A stretch of 60,750 nucleotides of DNA, taken from the NCBI RefSeq assembly GCF_004000985.1, contig NZ_BIMH01000032.1:1-60750 (forward strand), given 5' to 3'. Below, one piece after another: positions 41,262-51,207 of this stretch. Numbering within the stretch: the stretch's first letter is position 1; every line of letters begins with the position of its first letter. The stretch is from Paenibacillus validus NBRC 15382 (GTDB lineage: Bacteria; Bacillota; Bacilli; Paenibacillales; NBRC-103111). The notes beneath the pieces were generated by a model that did no database searches, had not been told where the DNA came from, and saw nothing but the letters and a program-made list of their open reading frames with translations. Made by a program: the position numbers and the translations under genes.

Positions 41262-41279
41262 TTGATCGAAACAGATGCT

Positions 41280-41335
41280 GGCTTTCAATCGAAAGCCTAA
41301 GATTTTTCTTACGAAGCGGTTTTCTAACGAAAGCC
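41280..41335 (+). repeat. Two copies of the short hairpin repeat before rplX
   Basis: Copy A: GGCTTTC (41280-41286), loop AATC, GAAAGCC (41291-41297). Copy B: CTTACGAAGC (41308-41317), then GGTTTTC (41318-41324), loop TAAC, GAAAGCC (41329-41335). Copy B ends three bases before AGGAGGTG of rplX. Confidence 0.78.
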
Positions 41336-41355
41336 TGTAGGAGGTGTAAATCCAA

Positions 41356-41709
41356 ATGCCAAAACAACCGAAAAAACTCGAGTCCCACAACAATAAATTG
41401 CACGTCAAGAAAGACGACACGGTTTTTGTTATCACAGGTAAAGACAAAGGGAAGAAAGGCCGCGTAATCGCAGCTTACCCGCGTCAAAACCGCGTGCTGG
41501 TCGAGGGCGTAAACATGATCAAGAAACATGCGAAACCTTCGCAAGCAAATCCGCAAGGCGGAATTCTTACGCAAGAGGCTCCAATTCACGTTTCCAACGT
41601 GATGCTGGTTGATCCGAAAAGCGGCCAACCGACTCGTATTGGTTACAAAGTATTGGATAGCGGTAAAAAAGTTCGCGTTGCGAAAAAATCCGGCGAGATT
41701 ATCGATTAA
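41356..41709 (+). CDS. rplX: 50S ribosomal protein L24
   Basis: A 117-residue assembly-initiating protein with a KOW motif: [19 protein letters not shown] near residues 19-37. The C-terminus has [23 protein letters not shown] at 41356; ribosome site TAGGAGGTG directly behind the hairpin repeat pair. Confidence 0.97.
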   Translation: MPKQPKKLESHNNKLHVKKDDTVFVITGKDKGKKGRVIAAYPRQNRVLVEGVNMIKKHAKPSQANPQGGILTQEAPIHVSNVMLVDPKSGQPTRIGYKVLDSGKKVRVAKKSGEIID

Positions 41710-41741
41710 TTGAGAAGGTAAGAAAGGAGGTACACAAACTC

Positions 41742-42284
41742 ATGGCAGCAAGAATGAAAGATCGTTTTCTGAACGAAGTTACACCAGCGTTGATCCAAAA
41801 GTTCAACTACACCACGGTTATGCAAGTTCCGAAAATCGAGAAAGTGGTTATCAACATGGGTGTGGGCGAAGCGGTTTCCAACTCCAAAGTGCTTGATACC
41901 GCCGTTTCCGATCTTCAGTTGATCGCCGGTCAAAAACCGGTTATCACAAGAGCGAAAAAATCCATCGCAGGCTTTAAACTGCGTGAAAATATGCCAATCG
42001 GCGTGAAAGTAACGCTGCGCGGCGAGCGTATGTATCACTTCCTGGACAAACTGTTCAACGTGGCCCTTCCGCGCGTACGTGACTTCCGCGGCGTATCCAC
42101 GAAAGCTTTCGACGGCCGCGGTAACTACACGCTTGGCTTGAAAGAGCAGCTCATTTTCCCTGAAGTTGAGTATGACAAAGTGGACAAAGTCCGCGGTATG
42201 GACATCGTAATCGTCACAACGGCGAAAACAGACGAAGAATCCCGCGAATTGCTGACGCAGCTCGGCATGCCGTTCGCGAAATAA
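41742..42284 (+). CDS. rplE: 50S ribosomal protein L5
   Basis: A 180-residue 5S rRNA-binding protein. Signatures: [19 protein letters not shown] near 28, [20 protein letters not shown] near 72 and the C-terminal [20 protein letters not shown] at 41742 after AGAAAGGAGGT. Confidence 0.98.
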   Translation: MAARMKDRFLNEVTPALIQKFNYTTVMQVPKIEKVVINMGVGEAVSNSKVLDTAVSDLQLIAGQKPVITRAKKSIAGFKLRENMPIGVKVTLRGERMYHFLDKLFNVALPRVRDFRGVSTKAFDGRGNYTLGLKEQLIFPEVEYDKVDKVRGMDIVIVTTAKTDEESRELLTQLGMPFAK

Positions 42285-42289
42285 TTAGC

Positions 42290-42314
42290 TTACGATACGG
42301 GTTTCACTGGAACC
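42290..42314 (+). repeat. Diverged hairpin repeat before rpsN
   Basis: CTTACGA (42289-42295 region) is followed by GGTTTC (42300-42305), loop ACT, GGAACC (42309-42314), then TATGGAGGTG. It keeps the same order as the 41280 and 48598 repeats (CTTACGA, hairpin, Shine-Dalgarno) with a different stem sequence. Confidence 0.55.
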
Positions 42315-42333
42315 TATGGAGGTGTTAACGAGA

Positions 42334-42519
42334 GTGGCAAAAACTTCGATGAAGATTAAGCAGCAGCGTGCTCCGAAATTTAAAGTGCAGGCATATACGC
42401 GCTGCGAACGCTGCGGTCGTCCCCATTCGGTATTGCGTAAATTCAAAATTTGCAGAATTTGCTTCCGCGAATTGGCATACAAAGGTCAAATTCCTGGCGT
42501 TAAAAAAGCAAGCTGGTAA
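42334..42519 (+). CDS. rpsN: 30S ribosomal protein S14, zinc-binding type Z
   Basis: A 61-residue short S14 with two CXXC pairs (CERC and CRIC), the zinc-containing C+ form. Start GTG at 42334, ten bases after GGAGGT; the ATG at 42316 overlaps the ribosome site. The protein [20 protein letters not shown] aligns from this start with B. subtilis RpsN (61 residues). Confidence 0.96.
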   Translation: MAKTSMKIKQQRAPKFKVQAYTRCERCGRPHSVLRKFKICRICFRELAYKGQIPGVKKASW

Positions 42520-42552
42520 AACTCAAAGTTTCGGGAAGGAGGTTTACAACAC

Positions 42553-42951
42553 ATGGTTATGTCCGATCCAATTGCAGATATGCTTACACGCATTCGCAAC
42601 GCTAACGTTGTTCGTCATGAGACTGTGGAAATTCCGGCTTCGAAGATCAAGCGCGAGATCGCTGAGATCCTCAAGAAGGAAGGCTTCATCCGTGACGCTG
42701 AATATATCGAAGACAGCAAGCAAGGTATCATTCGCTTGTTCCTGAAATACGGCTCCAACAATGAGCGTGTTATCACAGGATTGAAAAGAATCAGCAAACC
42801 AGGTCTTCGCGTTTATGCGAAAAGCCAAGAAGTACCTCGCGTACTGGGCGGCCTCGGCATCGCGATTCTCTCGACGTCCAAGGGCGTTATGACAGATAAA
42901 GAAGCTCGTCAATCGAAAGCTGGCGGAGAGGTTATCTGCTACGTTTGGTAA
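42553..42951 (+). CDS. rpsH: 30S ribosomal protein S8
   Basis: A 132-residue central-domain 16S rRNA-binding protein. Starts [18 protein letters not shown], and the C-terminal signature [20 protein letters not shown] is present. ATG at 42553 (or 42559, two codons on) with AAGGAGGT upstream. Confidence 0.98.
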   Translation: MVMSDPIADMLTRIRNANVVRHETVEIPASKIKREIAEILKKEGFIRDAEYIEDSKQGIIRLFLKYGSNNERVITGLKRISKPGLRVYAKSQEVPRVLGGLGIAILSTSKGVMTDKEARQSKAGGEVICYVW

Positions 42952-42982
42952 TATCGATTTTTAAAGAACGGAGGTGCACAAC

Positions 42983-43525
42983 ATGTCCCGTATTGGTCGC
43001 AAACCAATCACGATCCCTAGCGGAGTTAACGTAACACTTGACAACACATTGATTACGGTTAAAGGACCGAAAGGAACTTTGAGCCGTGAACTGCACAAAG
43101 ATATGAAAGTAAGTGTTCAAGAAGACGTCATCAACGTAGAGCGTCCTTCTGACAATAAATTGCATCGCTCCCTTCATGGTACGACGCGCAGCGTCGTTCA
43201 GAACATGGTGAGCGGGGTAACTGACGGTTTCGTCAAAAATCTCGATCTCGTTGGCGTAGGTTACCGTGCGAACAAATCCGGCAACAAGCTGGTTTTGAAC
43301 GTTGGTTACTCTCACCCGGTTGAAATCGAGCCGGCAACTGGCATTGAGTTCGAAGTGCCAACCAACACGAAAATCATCGTAAGAGGAATCGATAAAGAGC
43401 TGGTCGGTGCTACCGCAGCTAAAATCCGTTCCGTACGTGAACCTGAGCCGTATAAAGGCAAAGGAATTAAGTACGAAGGCGAACGTATTCTTCGTAAAGA
43501 AGGTAAAGCCGGTAAGAAGAAATAA
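42983..43525 (+). CDS. rplF: 50S ribosomal protein L6
   Basis: A 180-residue protein near the sarcin-ricin loop, two similar domains. Signatures [17 protein letters not shown] and the C-terminal [18 protein letters not shown] at 42983, after GGAGGTG; GTG at 42974 falls in the ribosome site. Confidence 0.98.
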   Translation: MSRIGRKPITIPSGVNVTLDNTLITVKGPKGTLSRELHKDMKVSVQEDVINVERPSDNKLHRSLHGTTRSVVQNMVSGVTDGFVKNLDLVGVGYRANKSGNKLVLNVGYSHPVEIEPATGIEFEVPTNTKIIVRGIDKELVGATAAKIRSVREPEPYKGKGIKYEGERILRKEGKAGKKK

Positions 43526-43589
43526 GGCAGCTTAAGAGTCTAAGCTGAACCGATTGCTTCGACATCGATCTCGAAAGGAGTGACCTCGA

Positions 43590-43958
43590 ATGATTACTAA
43601 AAGCGACAAGAACAAAGCGCGTTTGAAAAGACATCTTCGCGTTCGTAAGAAAATTCAAGGAACGGCTGAGCGCCCGCGCCTCAACATTTTCCGTTCTTCC
43701 AAGCATATGTACGCTCAATTGATCGACGATGTGAAGGGCGTAACAATCGCTGCTGCTTCCACACAAGATAAAGAGCTGAAAGAAGGCCTCGGCAACGGCG
43801 GCAACGTAGACGCAGCAGCTAAAGTCGGTTCTTTAATCGCAGAACGTGCGAAAAAAGCCGGCGTTGTGAAGGTCGTTTTCGACCGCGGCGGATACTTGTA
43901 CCATGGTCGTGTTAAAGCACTTGCAGACGCTGCTCGCGAAGCAGGTCTTGAATTCTAA
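43590..43958 (+). CDS. rplR: 50S ribosomal protein L18
   Basis: A 122-residue 5S rRNA-binding protein. Contains [20 protein letters not shown] and [23 protein letters not shown] at 43590 after GAAAGGAGTG. The 64-base gap upstream holds a small CAGCTTA/TAAGCTG stem. Confidence 0.98.
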   Translation: MITKSDKNKARLKRHLRVRKKIQGTAERPRLNIFRSSKHMYAQLIDDVKGVTIAAASTQDKELKEGLGNGGNVDAAAKVGSLIAERAKKAGVVKVVFDRGGYLYHGRVKALADAAREAGLEF

Positions 43959-43987
43959 ACCAATCTACACATAAGGAGGTAAAAGAC

Positions 43988-44485
43988 TTGCGTATTGATC
44001 CCAATACTTTAGAGCTGACTGAAAAAGTCGTTCACATTAACCGCGTTGCTAAAGTTGTAAAAGGCGGTCGTCGTTTTAGCTTTAGCGCACTTGTTGTTGT
44101 GGGCGATGGCAAAGGTTGGGTAGGCGCTGGAATCGGTAAAGCTTCCGAGGTACCTGATGCGATTCGTAAAGGTATCGAAGATGCTAAGAAAAACCTGATC
44201 CATGTTCCTATCGTCGGAACAACAATTCCTCACCTGGTGACCGGACATTTTGGCGCGGGTAGAGTTCTTTTGAAACCTGCTTCCAAAGGTACAGGAGTTA
44301 TTGCAGGCGGTCCGGTTCGTGCGGTGCTTGAGCTGGCGGGCGTAGGCGACATCTTGACGAAGTCGCTTGGATCCTCGAACTCCATCAACATGGTTAACGC
44401 TACACTGGAAGGCTTAGAGCGCCTGAAGCGTGCGGAAGATGTTGCTAAGCTTCGCGGTAAAACCGTAGAAGAACTTTTAGGTTAG
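43988..44485 (+). CDS. rpsE: 30S ribosomal protein S5
   Basis: A 165-residue accuracy protein. The signature [19 protein letters not shown] precedes [10 protein letters not shown], and the loop where spectinomycin-resistance changes occur is standard. Start TTG at 43988 after AAGGAGGT. Ten bases before rpmD. Confidence 0.97.
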   Translation: MRIDPNTLELTEKVVHINRVAKVVKGGRRFSFSALVVVGDGKGWVGAGIGKASEVPDAIRKGIEDAKKNLIHVPIVGTTIPHLVTGHFGAGRVLLKPASKGTGVIAGGPVRAVLELAGVGDILTKSLGSSNSINMVNATLEGLERLKRAEDVAKLRGKTVEELLG

Positions 44486-44495
44486 GAGGGATACC

Positions 44496-44684
44496 ATGGC
44501 TAAGCAATTGCAAATTACCCTCAAACGCAGTCTGATCGGCCGTCCTGAGACACAACGTCGTACGGTTACGGCACTTGGACTTCGCAAACTTCATCAATCG
44601 GTAACACAAGCAGACAATGCGGCAATCCGCGGTATGGTCAGCCAAGTGAATCACCTGGTCGAAGTTAAAGAAATCGAAGCTTAA
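44496..44684 (+). CDS. rpmD: 50S ribosomal protein L30
   Basis: A 62-residue protein. [20 protein letters not shown] and [14 protein letters not shown] match the family. ATG at 44496 after TTAGGAGGG. Confidence 0.97.
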   Translation: MAKQLQITLKRSLIGRPETQRRTVTALGLRKLHQSVTQADNAAIRGMVSQVNHLVEVKEIEA

Positions 44685-44717
44685 GATTTGAACATATAGC
44701 TAGAGGAGGTGCAAACG

Positions 44718-45158
44718 ATGAAATTGCATGAACTTACTTCTGTCCCTGGTTCCCGTCAATCCCGTAAGCGTGTAGGCCGCGGTATTGGTAGCGGCATGGG
44801 TAAAACGTCAACTCGCGGTCATAAGGGTCAAAATGCTCGTTCCGGCGGCGGTGTTCGTCCTGGTTTCGAGGGCGGTCAAAACCCGCTTTATCGTCGCTTG
44901 CCAAAACGTGGATTTACCAACCAGTTCCGCAAAGAGTATGCAACTGTAAACGTTGAGGACTTGAACAAGTTCGCAAGCGGTACGGAAGTCACTCCTGAGC
45001 TTTTGATGGAATCCGGCGTTGTTAAAAACCCGTTGAGCGGCATCAAAATTTTAGGAAACGGCGAAATCACGGTTCAACTGAATGTAAAGGCGAGCAAATT
45101 CTCCCAATCTGCGGTAGAGAAAATTACAGCTGCCGGCGGTAAAACCGAGGTGATTTAA
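44718..45158 (+). CDS. rplO: 50S ribosomal protein L15
   Basis: A 146-residue late-assembly protein. The glycine-rich N-terminal arm [20 protein letters not shown] and [17 protein letters not shown] are intact. Start ATG at 44718 after AGAGGAGGTG; GTG at 44709 lies in that site. Overlaps secY by one base (TAATG). Confidence 0.97.
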   Translation: MKLHELTSVPGSRQSRKRVGRGIGSGMGKTSTRGHKGQNARSGGGVRPGFEGGQNPLYRRLPKRGFTNQFRKEYATVNVEDLNKFASGTEVTPELLMESGVVKNPLSGIKILGNGEITVQLNVKASKFSQSAVEKITAAGGKTEVI

Positions 45159-46459
45159 TGTTCCGTACCATATCCAATATTATGAAAGTAGACGATCTGA
45201 GGAAACGGATCCTGTTCACGCTGCTTGTGTTGATCGTCTACAGAATTGGTGCTTTTATTCCGGTACCTAACATCAACACAGAGATTCTAAAGCTTCAAGA
45301 TCAAGCCAGCACGAGTGGAGTGTTCGCGTTGTTGAACACTTTCTCCGGTGGTGCGCTGTTCCAATTTTCGATCTTCGCGATGACGATTACACCGTATATT
45401 ACGGCATCGATCATCGTTCAGCTGTTGTCGATGGATGTCATCCCGACGTTCACCCAATGGGCCAAAGAAGGCGAAGTGGGCCGCAAGAAGCTTAGTCAAA
45501 TTACCCGTTACGGGACCATCGTGTTAGGGCTTATACAAGCATTTAGTTTTGCGATCGGTTTTAACCGGCTTTACACGGGTCTGGTTATTAACCCGAATTT
45601 CACGACATATGCTTTAATCGCCATCGTGCTCACGGCTGGTACAGCATTTCTGATGTGGTTAGGGGAACAAATCACCGAAAATGGCATTGGAAATGGTATT
45701 TCCATTATCATCTTCGCGGGTATTGTCGCTGCGATTCCGACAGGTATCGGCCAAATTTACCAAACGCAATTTGCCGATGCCGGAGATGCGCTGTTCCTTA
45801 ATATTCTTAAGGTGCTGATCATTCTCATCGTCGTTATCGCGTTGATTGCCGGTGTCATTTTCGTTCAGCAAGGAGTTCGTAAGATCCCTGTTCAATACGC
45901 TAAACGCGTAGTCGGACGTAAAATGTTCGGCGGACAATCCACGCACATTCCGCTTAAAGTGAATGCTGCGGGCGTTATTCCCGTCATCTTCGCGTTGTCG
46001 CTGCTTGTATTCCCTCCAACCATTGCAAGCTTTTGGAGAGGGAATGGCGTCGCGGAATGGATCATTACAAACTTGAGCCATACGGCACCTCTCGGCATGG
46101 TACTGTACGTTCTGCTGATTATCGGCTTTACGTACTTCTACACGTTCGTGCAGTTTAACCCTGTACAAATGGCCGAGCAGATGAAAAAGAACGGCGGATA
46201 CATTCCAGGCATTCGCCCGGGGAAAAACACGGAAGTGTACTTTACCCGAGTGATGACTCGAATCACCCTTTCCGGTGCGTTGTTCTTGGCCGCGGTATCG
46301 ATTATTCCGATGATTTTCGCCGCAATCGCCGGTTTGCCGCAGTCGGTTCAAATTGGCGGTACTTCCTTACTTATCGTAGTCGGTGTAGGTTTGGAAACGA
46401 TGAAAACCATCGAAAGCCAATTGATCAAACGCCATTACAAAGGCTTCATTAATAAATAG
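45158..46459 (+). CDS. secY: Preprotein translocase subunit SecY
   Basis: A 433-residue channel protein with about ten transmembrane helices. Signatures GGALFQFSIFAMTITPYITAS (transmembrane helix 2, plug region), the conserved KIPVQYAKRVVGRK loop and GIRPGKNTEVY near the cytosolic face. Coupled to rplO by a one-base overlap. SecE is encoded at 19015; secG is not in the window. Confidence 0.97.
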   Translation: MFRTISNIMKVDDLRKRILFTLLVLIVYRIGAFIPVPNINTEILKLQDQASTSGVFALLNTFSGGALFQFSIFAMTITPYITASIIVQLLSMDVIPTFTQWAKEGEVGRKKLSQITRYGTIVLGLIQAFSFAIGFNRLYTGLVINPNFTTYALIAIVLTAGTAFLMWLGEQITENGIGNGISIIIFAGIVAAIPTGIGQIYQTQFADAGDALFLNILKVLIILIVVIALIAGVIFVQQGVRKIPVQYAKRVVGRKMFGGQSTHIPLKVNAAGVIPVIFALSLLVFPPTIASFWRGNGVAEWIITNLSHTAPLGMVLYVLLIIGFTYFYTFVQFNPVQMAEQMKKNGGYIPGIRPGKNTEVYFTRVMTRITLSGALFLAAVSIIPMIFAAIAGLPQSVQIGGTSLLIVVGVGLETMKTIESQLIKRHYKGFINK

Positions 46460-46628
46460 CAAATAGGTTCTGATAGTGAACTCATATAATACCTATGACG
46501 CTGACGAACCAACGTTCATCGGCGTCGCATGGGTTGAAGGAAATTCACGGTAACGCGAATTTGATGAGAGCTATCGGCACCTATTGTGCTGTTAGCATCG
46601 AACGATGCAAGTGGGGGAGGAAGTCACG
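46460..46628 (+). other. Structured spacer between secY and adk
   Basis: The longest gap inside the spc part of the cluster apart from infA-rpmJ. GACGCTGACGAAC (46497-46509) pairs with GTTCATCGGCGTC (46514-46526) with one mismatch. TATAAT occurs at about 46484-46489 without a convincing -35. It may hold an internal promoter or processing site. Confidence 0.4.
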
Positions 46629-47279
46629 GTGAATATCATCTTTATGGGGCCTCCTGGTGCAGGTAAAGGAACGCAAGCGGAACGAATCGTTGATGAGTTC
46701 CAGATTCCGCATATCTCCACCGGTGATGCATTCCGGCTTGCCATGAAGCAAGAAACGCCGCTTGGCGTCGAAGCTAAGAAGTATGTCGATCAAGGGTTGC
46801 TTGTACCGGATGAGATCACGATCGGTATTGTCCGTGATCGAGTGTCTCAGCCAGATTGCGATAAAGGATTTTTACTCGACGGATTTCCGAGAACGATCTC
46901 TCAAGCCGAAGCGCTTGACGGGATTGCCGCGGAACTTGGCAAAAGCATCGATCATGTGATTAACCTCGCGGTCGATCGCGATTTGCTGCTCGCCCGTTTG
47001 ACGGGTCGTCGTATTTGTAAATCTTGCGGTGCAACGTATCATGTCTTGTTTAACCCACCTGCGCGTGACAATGTTTGCGACAAATGTTCGGGTGAATTGT
47101 ATCAGCGTTCGGATGATACCGAAGAAAAAGTAGGGACTCGTTTGGACGAGTATATCAATAAAACCGCTCCTCTTCTGGAGTATTATCGTAACAAGGGAAT
47201 ATTGCGTGAGGTTAACGGTGAGCAAGAAATTAACACGGTCACTGCACAAATCAGTTCACTATTGCGAGGGCAAGCGTAA
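46629..47279 (+). CDS. adk: Adenylate kinase
   Basis: A 216-residue enzyme balancing ATP, ADP and AMP. P-loop [10 protein letters not shown] at residues 7-16, LID motif GFPRTISQA near 84, and a zinc-binding LID with two CXXC pairs (CKSC and CDKC), typical of Gram-positive long-form Adk. Start GTG at 46629 after GGGGGAGG; ATG at 46605 precedes the ribosome site. Ends with a one-base overlap with map. Confidence 0.97.
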   Translation: MNIIFMGPPGAGKGTQAERIVDEFQIPHISTGDAFRLAMKQETPLGVEAKKYVDQGLLVPDEITIGIVRDRVSQPDCDKGFLLDGFPRTISQAEALDGIAAELGKSIDHVINLAVDRDLLLARLTGRRICKSCGATYHVLFNPPARDNVCDKCSGELYQRSDDTEEKVGTRLDEYINKTAPLLEYYRNKGILREVNGEQEINTVTAQISSLLRGQA

Positions 47280-48031
47280 TGATCATTTGTAAATCAGCAG
47301 CTGAACTGGAGTTCATGCGCGAGGCGGGCCGTATTGTGGCCGAGACGCATCGTTTGCTGCAAAAAGCCATTCAGCCCGATATTACAACGAAAGAGCTCGA
47401 TCAGATCGCAGAAAACTTTATTCGCAGTCAGGGTGCAATTCCATCTTTTAAAGGCTACAATGGTTTTCCCGGAAGCATCTGCGCTTCGGTGAATGATGAA
47501 TTGGTTCACGGTATTCCCGGTCAGCGCAAGCTGAAAGACGGTGACATCATCAGTATCGACATCGGTGCTCAATATAAAGGATATCATGGCGATTCCGCCT
47601 GGACATATGGCGTCGGCACGATCTCCGAAACGGCGAGCAAATTGCTCGACGTCACGGAACGCTCGTTGCTCGCAGGGCTGGCAGTAGCCGGACCCGACGT
47701 CAGGCTGTATACGATATCCAATGCCATTCAAAGATGCGCAGAGAATGAAGGATTTTCGATTGTTCGAGAGTATGTAGGTCACGGCATCGGAACGGAGCTC
47801 CATGAGGAGCCGCAAATACCGAACTATGGCATCGCCGGTCATGGACCGCGCTTGAAGCCGGGGATGGTGCTTGCGATCGAACCGATGGTTAATGTGGGTG
47901 AACGTTACGTCCGAACGCTTGAAGACAATTGGACGGTGGTCACGGTGGATGGCACACTGTGCGCACATTTCGAACACACCATCGCCATAACGCAAGACGG
48001 TTACGAGATTTTAACGTTGCCTGGTGCTTAG
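47279..48031 (+). CDS. map: Methionine aminopeptidase, type I
   Basis: A 250-residue enzyme removing N-terminal methionine from new proteins. Metal ligands are visible: Asp in [14 protein letters not shown] (two aspartates), His in [12 protein letters not shown], Glu in LAIEPMVN and Glu in [10 protein letters not shown]. No N-terminal zinc extension. ATG at 47279 shares the last base of the adk stop. Confidence 0.97.
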   Translation: MIICKSAAELEFMREAGRIVAETHRLLQKAIQPDITTKELDQIAENFIRSQGAIPSFKGYNGFPGSICASVNDELVHGIPGQRKLKDGDIISIDIGAQYKGYHGDSAWTYGVGTISETASKLLDVTERSLLAGLAVAGPDVRLYTISNAIQRCAENEGFSIVREYVGHGIGTELHEEPQIPNYGIAGHGPRLKPGMVLAIEPMVNVGERYVRTLEDNWTVVTVDGTLCAHFEHTIAITQDGYEILTLPGA

Positions 48032-48037
48032 AAGCGG

Positions 48038-48346
48038 ATGGAACCAACGAATGAACCTCATATCGGACAAATCGTAAGGGTGAATCGGGGACGGGATTCC
48101 GGGAAGTACGCCGTCATAATCGGCGTCGTAGACCAACGATACGTGTGGATTGCAGACGGCGGCAAACGGAAATTCGATGAACCTAAGAAGAAAAATCTCA
48201 TTCATCTCGAGCTTCTTCCGGCAATTAGCTCCGAAGTGGCCGACAGTCTCCGCGAGACGGGCCGAGTTACCAACGGAAAGCTTCGATTTGCTTTGACTCA
48301 GGCAGTGAACCATTTATCGCACGATGCGCAAGAGAAAGGAGAATGA
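48038..48346 (+). CDS. KOW-domain RNA-binding protein (YbzG type)
   Basis: A 102-residue protein with an N-terminal KOW-like motif: [20 protein letters not shown] (about residues 9-28), the same fold found in L14e/L24/NusG. The C-terminal half is charged and helical. It lies between map and infA exactly as ybzG does in B. subtilis; the function is unknown, but ribosome or rRNA binding is plausible. ATG at 48038, six bases after map; no strong ribosome site. It appears to be a true gene because its reading frame fills the gap and is coupled to infA. Confidence 0.8.
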   Translation: MEPTNEPHIGQIVRVNRGRDSGKYAVIIGVVDQRYVWIADGGKRKFDEPKKKNLIHLELLPAISSEVADSLRETGRVTNGKLRFALTQAVNHLSHDAQEKGE

Positions 48347-48348
48347 CT

Positions 48349-48567
48349 GTGGCCAAAGAAGATGTAATTGAAGTTGAAGGTACAGTGATTGAACCTCTTC
48401 CGAATGCAATGTTCAAGGTAGAACTGGAGAACGGTCATAAGATACTTGCTCATGTATCCGGAAAAATCAGAATGCACTTTATCCGCATTTTGCCGGGTGA
48501 CAAAGTGACGGTTGAACTTTCGCCGTATGATTTGACCAGAGGCCGTATAACCTATCGTTTTAAATAG
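48349..48567 (+). CDS. infA: Translation initiation factor IF-1
   Basis: A 72-residue OB-fold factor that binds the 30S A site. Family sequence [19 protein letters not shown] and [19 protein letters not shown]. Start: GTG at 48349 lies seven bases after GGAG, while ATG at 48343 is too close to it; GTG also gives the usual 72 residues. Confidence 0.95.
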   Translation: MAKEDVIEVEGTVIEPLPNAMFKVELENGHKILAHVSGKIRMHFIRILPGDKVTVELSPYDLTRGRITYRFK

Positions 48568-48597
48568 ATGAACTTGTAGCAAGAGAAGTTAAACCAT

Positions 48598-48840
<243 letters not shown>

Positions 48841-48855
48841 GGAGGTGCTCGTTTA

Positions 48856-49224
48856 ATGGCACGTATTGCTGGTGTAGACTTACCCCGTGACAAACGCGTG
48901 ATCATCGCTTTGACTTACATCTTCGGGATCGGCAACACAACGGCTGCGAAAATCGTCGCTCAAACCGGTATCAATCCGGACACTCGCGTTCGCGATCTGA
49001 CAGAAGACGAAGTGAGCAAAATCCGCGAGGTTATCGACAAAACGCTGAAAGTGGAAGGCGACCTGCGTCGTGAAATCTCGTTGAACATCAAACGTCTGAT
49101 TGAGATCGGATGTTATCGTGGCGTTCGCCACCGCCGCGGCTTGCCGGTTCGCGGTCAACGTACTAAAACAAATGCTCGTACGCGTAAAGGTCCTCGTCGT
49201 ACGGTAGCGAATAAGAAAAAATAG
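48856..49224 (+). CDS. rpsM: 30S ribosomal protein S13
   Basis: A 122-residue head protein contacting P-site tRNA and 50[21 protein letters not shown] starts the protein; the basic tail has [23 protein letters not shown] at 48856 after AAGGAGGTG. Confidence 0.98.
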   Translation: MARIAGVDLPRDKRVIIALTYIFGIGNTTAAKIVAQTGINPDTRVRDLTEDEVSKIREVIDKTLKVEGDLRREISLNIKRLIEIGCYRGVRHRRGLPVRGQRTKTNARTRKGPRRTVANKKK

Positions 49225-49245
49225 TAAAGGGGGGTAACGCTTAAA

Positions 49246-49641
49246 ATGGCTAAACCTAAAAAAGTAGTTCGTACGAAACGTCGCGATCGGAAAAATATCG
49301 ACAGTGGAGTAGCTCATATCCGCTCTACATTCAACAACACGATTGTTACCATCACTGACCCGCACGGAAATGCGATTTCTTGGGCAAGCGCCGGTAACCT
49401 CGGTTTTAAAGGTTCCCGTAAAAGCACTCCGTTCGCCGCACAAATGGCAGCTGAGTCTGCAGCGAAAGCGGCAATGGAGCATGGGATGAAGGCCGTAGAG
49501 GTCATGGTTAAAGGACCAGGTGCAGGCCGTGAAGCAGCGATTCGTTCGCTTCAAGCTGCAGGTCTTGAAGTAAACCTGATTAAAGACGTGACTCCGATCC
49601 CTCACAACGGTTGCCGTCCTCCGAAACGTCGTCGTGTCTAA
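49246..49641 (+). CDS. rpsK: 30S ribosomal protein S11
   Basis: A 131-residue platform protein. Signature [18 protein letters not shown] and the C-terminal [21 protein letters not shown] at 49246 after AAAGGGGGG. A 127-base structured gap separates it from rpoA. Confidence 0.98.
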   Translation: MAKPKKVVRTKRRDRKNIDSGVAHIRSTFNNTIVTITDPHGNAISWASAGNLGFKGSRKSTPFAAQMAAESAAKAAMEHGMKAVEVMVKGPGAGREAAIRSLQAAGLEVNLIKDVTPIPHNGCRPPKRRRV

Positions 49642-49664
49642 TCCAGGATCGCTAAGCCCGGGTG

Positions 49665-49708
49665 GTATAAATATCCAAATGGTGTCTATACTATTTGGAT
49701 AGGTATAC
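49665..49708 (+). other. Nested palindrome between rpsK and rpoA
   Basis: ATCCAAAT (49673-49680) pairs with ATTTGGAT (49693-49700); outside it GTATA (49665-49669) pairs with TATAC (49704-49708). No U-tract follows. It could be an operator, an mRNA processing stem or a control element for rpoA. Confidence 0.5.
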
Positions 49709-49768
49709 TGCACGTTTTATGCGTCTTAAGTTATCCAGAAGGAAACGACGTTTGAAGGAGGGTTTACA

Positions 49769-50713
49769 ATGATCGAAATCGAAAAGCCGAAAATAGAAAC
49801 CGTATCATTAAGTGATGACGGCACATATGGCAAATTTGTCGTGGAGCCTTTGGAAAGAGGCTATGGAACTACGCTCGGCAACTCATTACGCAGAATATTG
49901 CTGTCTTCCCTTCCGGGTGCGGCGGTTAATTCCGTTCAAATCGACGGCGTCCTGCACGAGTTCTCCACGGTTCCGGGTGTCATGGAAGATGTTACGGAAA
50001 TCATCCTGAACCTTAAAGGCTTGTCGCTTAAGATCCATTCCGATGAGGAAAAGGTTCTTGAGATCGACGCCGAAGGTGAAGGGGCTGTTGTGGCTGGCGA
50101 TATTCGCGGCGATAGCGATGTGGAGATCTTAAACCCGGATCTGCACATTGCTACGCTGTCCTCCGATGCACGGCTTCACATGCGAATTCATGCGAACCGC
50201 GGCCGCGGATACGTATCGGCAGACAAGAACAAGAGAGAGGATCAGCCGATCGGCGTGATTCCGATCGATTCGATCTATACTCCGATTACTCGTGTCAATT
50301 ACAGCGTAGAAAATACGCGCGTCGGCCAAGTTACCAACTATGACAAACTCACACTTGAAGTATGGTCTGACGGCAGTATTCGACCGGAAGAAGCGGTAAG
50401 CTTGGGCGCCAAAATCTTGACGGAGCATCTGATGCTCTTCGTCGGTCTGACCGATGAAGCGAAAGACGCCGAGATTATGGTTGAGAAAGAAGAGGACAAG
50501 AAGGAGAAAGTACTCGAGATGACGATCGAGGAACTCGACCTGTCCGTTCGTTCTTATAACTGTCTGAAGCGTGCCGGCATCAATACGGTACAAGAATTGA
50601 TTACGAAAACGGAAGAAGATATGATGAAGGTCCGCAATTTGGGACGCAAATCTCTCGAAGAAGTTCAAGAAAAGCTCGAAGAGCTCGGACTTGGACTAAG
50701 AATGGAAGATTAA
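49769..50713 (+). CDS. rpoA: RNA polymerase alpha subunit
   Basis: A 314-residue subunit that starts core assembly. N-terminal domain has [20 protein letters not shown] near 21-40 and [20 protein letters not shown]; the C-terminal domain (about 245-314) has the DNA/activator-binding [18 protein letters not shown] and [14 protein letters not shown] at 49769 after GAAGGAGGG. Followed by rplQ after 18 bases. Confidence 0.98.
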   Translation: MIEIEKPKIETVSLSDDGTYGKFVVEPLERGYGTTLGNSLRRILLSSLPGAAVNSVQIDGVLHEFSTVPGVMEDVTEIILNLKGLSLKIHSDEEKVLEIDAEGEGAVVAGDIRGDSDVEILNPDLHIATLSSDARLHMRIHANRGRGYVSADKNKREDQPIGVIPIDSIYTPITRVNYSVENTRVGQVTNYDKLTLEVWSDGSIRPEEAVSLGAKILTEHLMLFVGLTDEAKDAEIMVEKEEDKKEKVLEMTIEELDLSVRSYNCLKRAGINTVQELITKTEEDMMKVRNLGRKSLEEVQEKLEELGLGLRMED

Positions 50714-50731
50714 CAGAAGGAGGTTGCACAG

Positions 50732-51100
50732 ATGGCTGCATACAAAAAGTTAAATCGTGACTCCAGCTCGCGTAAAGCATTGTTTCGTGACCTGGTAACC
50801 GACTTATTTATACATGAGCGCATTCAAACGACAGAAGCGAAAGCAAAAGAGTTGCGTTCGATCGCAGAAAAATTGATCACGTTGGCTAAACGGGGAGATC
50901 TTCACGCTCGTCGTCAAGTCGCTACTTTCGTTCGTCGTGAACAAGCGAACGAAAATCAAGACGCGATTCAAAAACTTTTCTCCGATTTGGCTCCTCGCTA
51001 CGCTGAGCGTCAAGGCGGATACACACGTATCCTGAAGCTTGGACCGCGTCGCGGTGATGCTGCGCCTATGGTTTACTTGGAACTGGTTGACCGGGCATAA
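50732..51100 (+). CDS. rplQ: 50S ribosomal protein L17
   Basis: A 122-residue protein at the tunnel exit. Contains [20 protein letters not shown] and [22 protein letters not shown] at 50732 after AGAAGGAGGT. Last gene of the alpha section; in B. subtilis the ecfA1-ecfA2-ecfT transporter genes come next, but here only a terminator and truA follow. Confidence 0.98.
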   Translation: MAAYKKLNRDSSSRKALFRDLVTDLFIHERIQTTEAKAKELRSIAEKLITLAKRGDLHARRQVATFVRREQANENQDAIQKLFSDLAPRYAERQGGYTRILKLGPRRGDAAPMVYLELVDRA

Positions 51101-51115
51101 GAGAAAAAGGTTGTG

Positions 51116-51159
51116 AAAGGGTGGACGGGATCTTTTGATTCTGATGAAACCCTTTTTTT
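51116..51159 (+). terminator. Terminator after rplQ
   Basis: AAAGGGT (51116-51122) pairs with ACCCTTT (51149-51155), and the pairing runs into a seven-T tract. The loop is long (26 bases), so the strength is uncertain. Confidence 0.65.
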
Positions 51160-51207
51160 GTACGTATGTGCGCCTTGATTCCAGTCCCAGTTCACGGAGG
51201 GCTCGTC

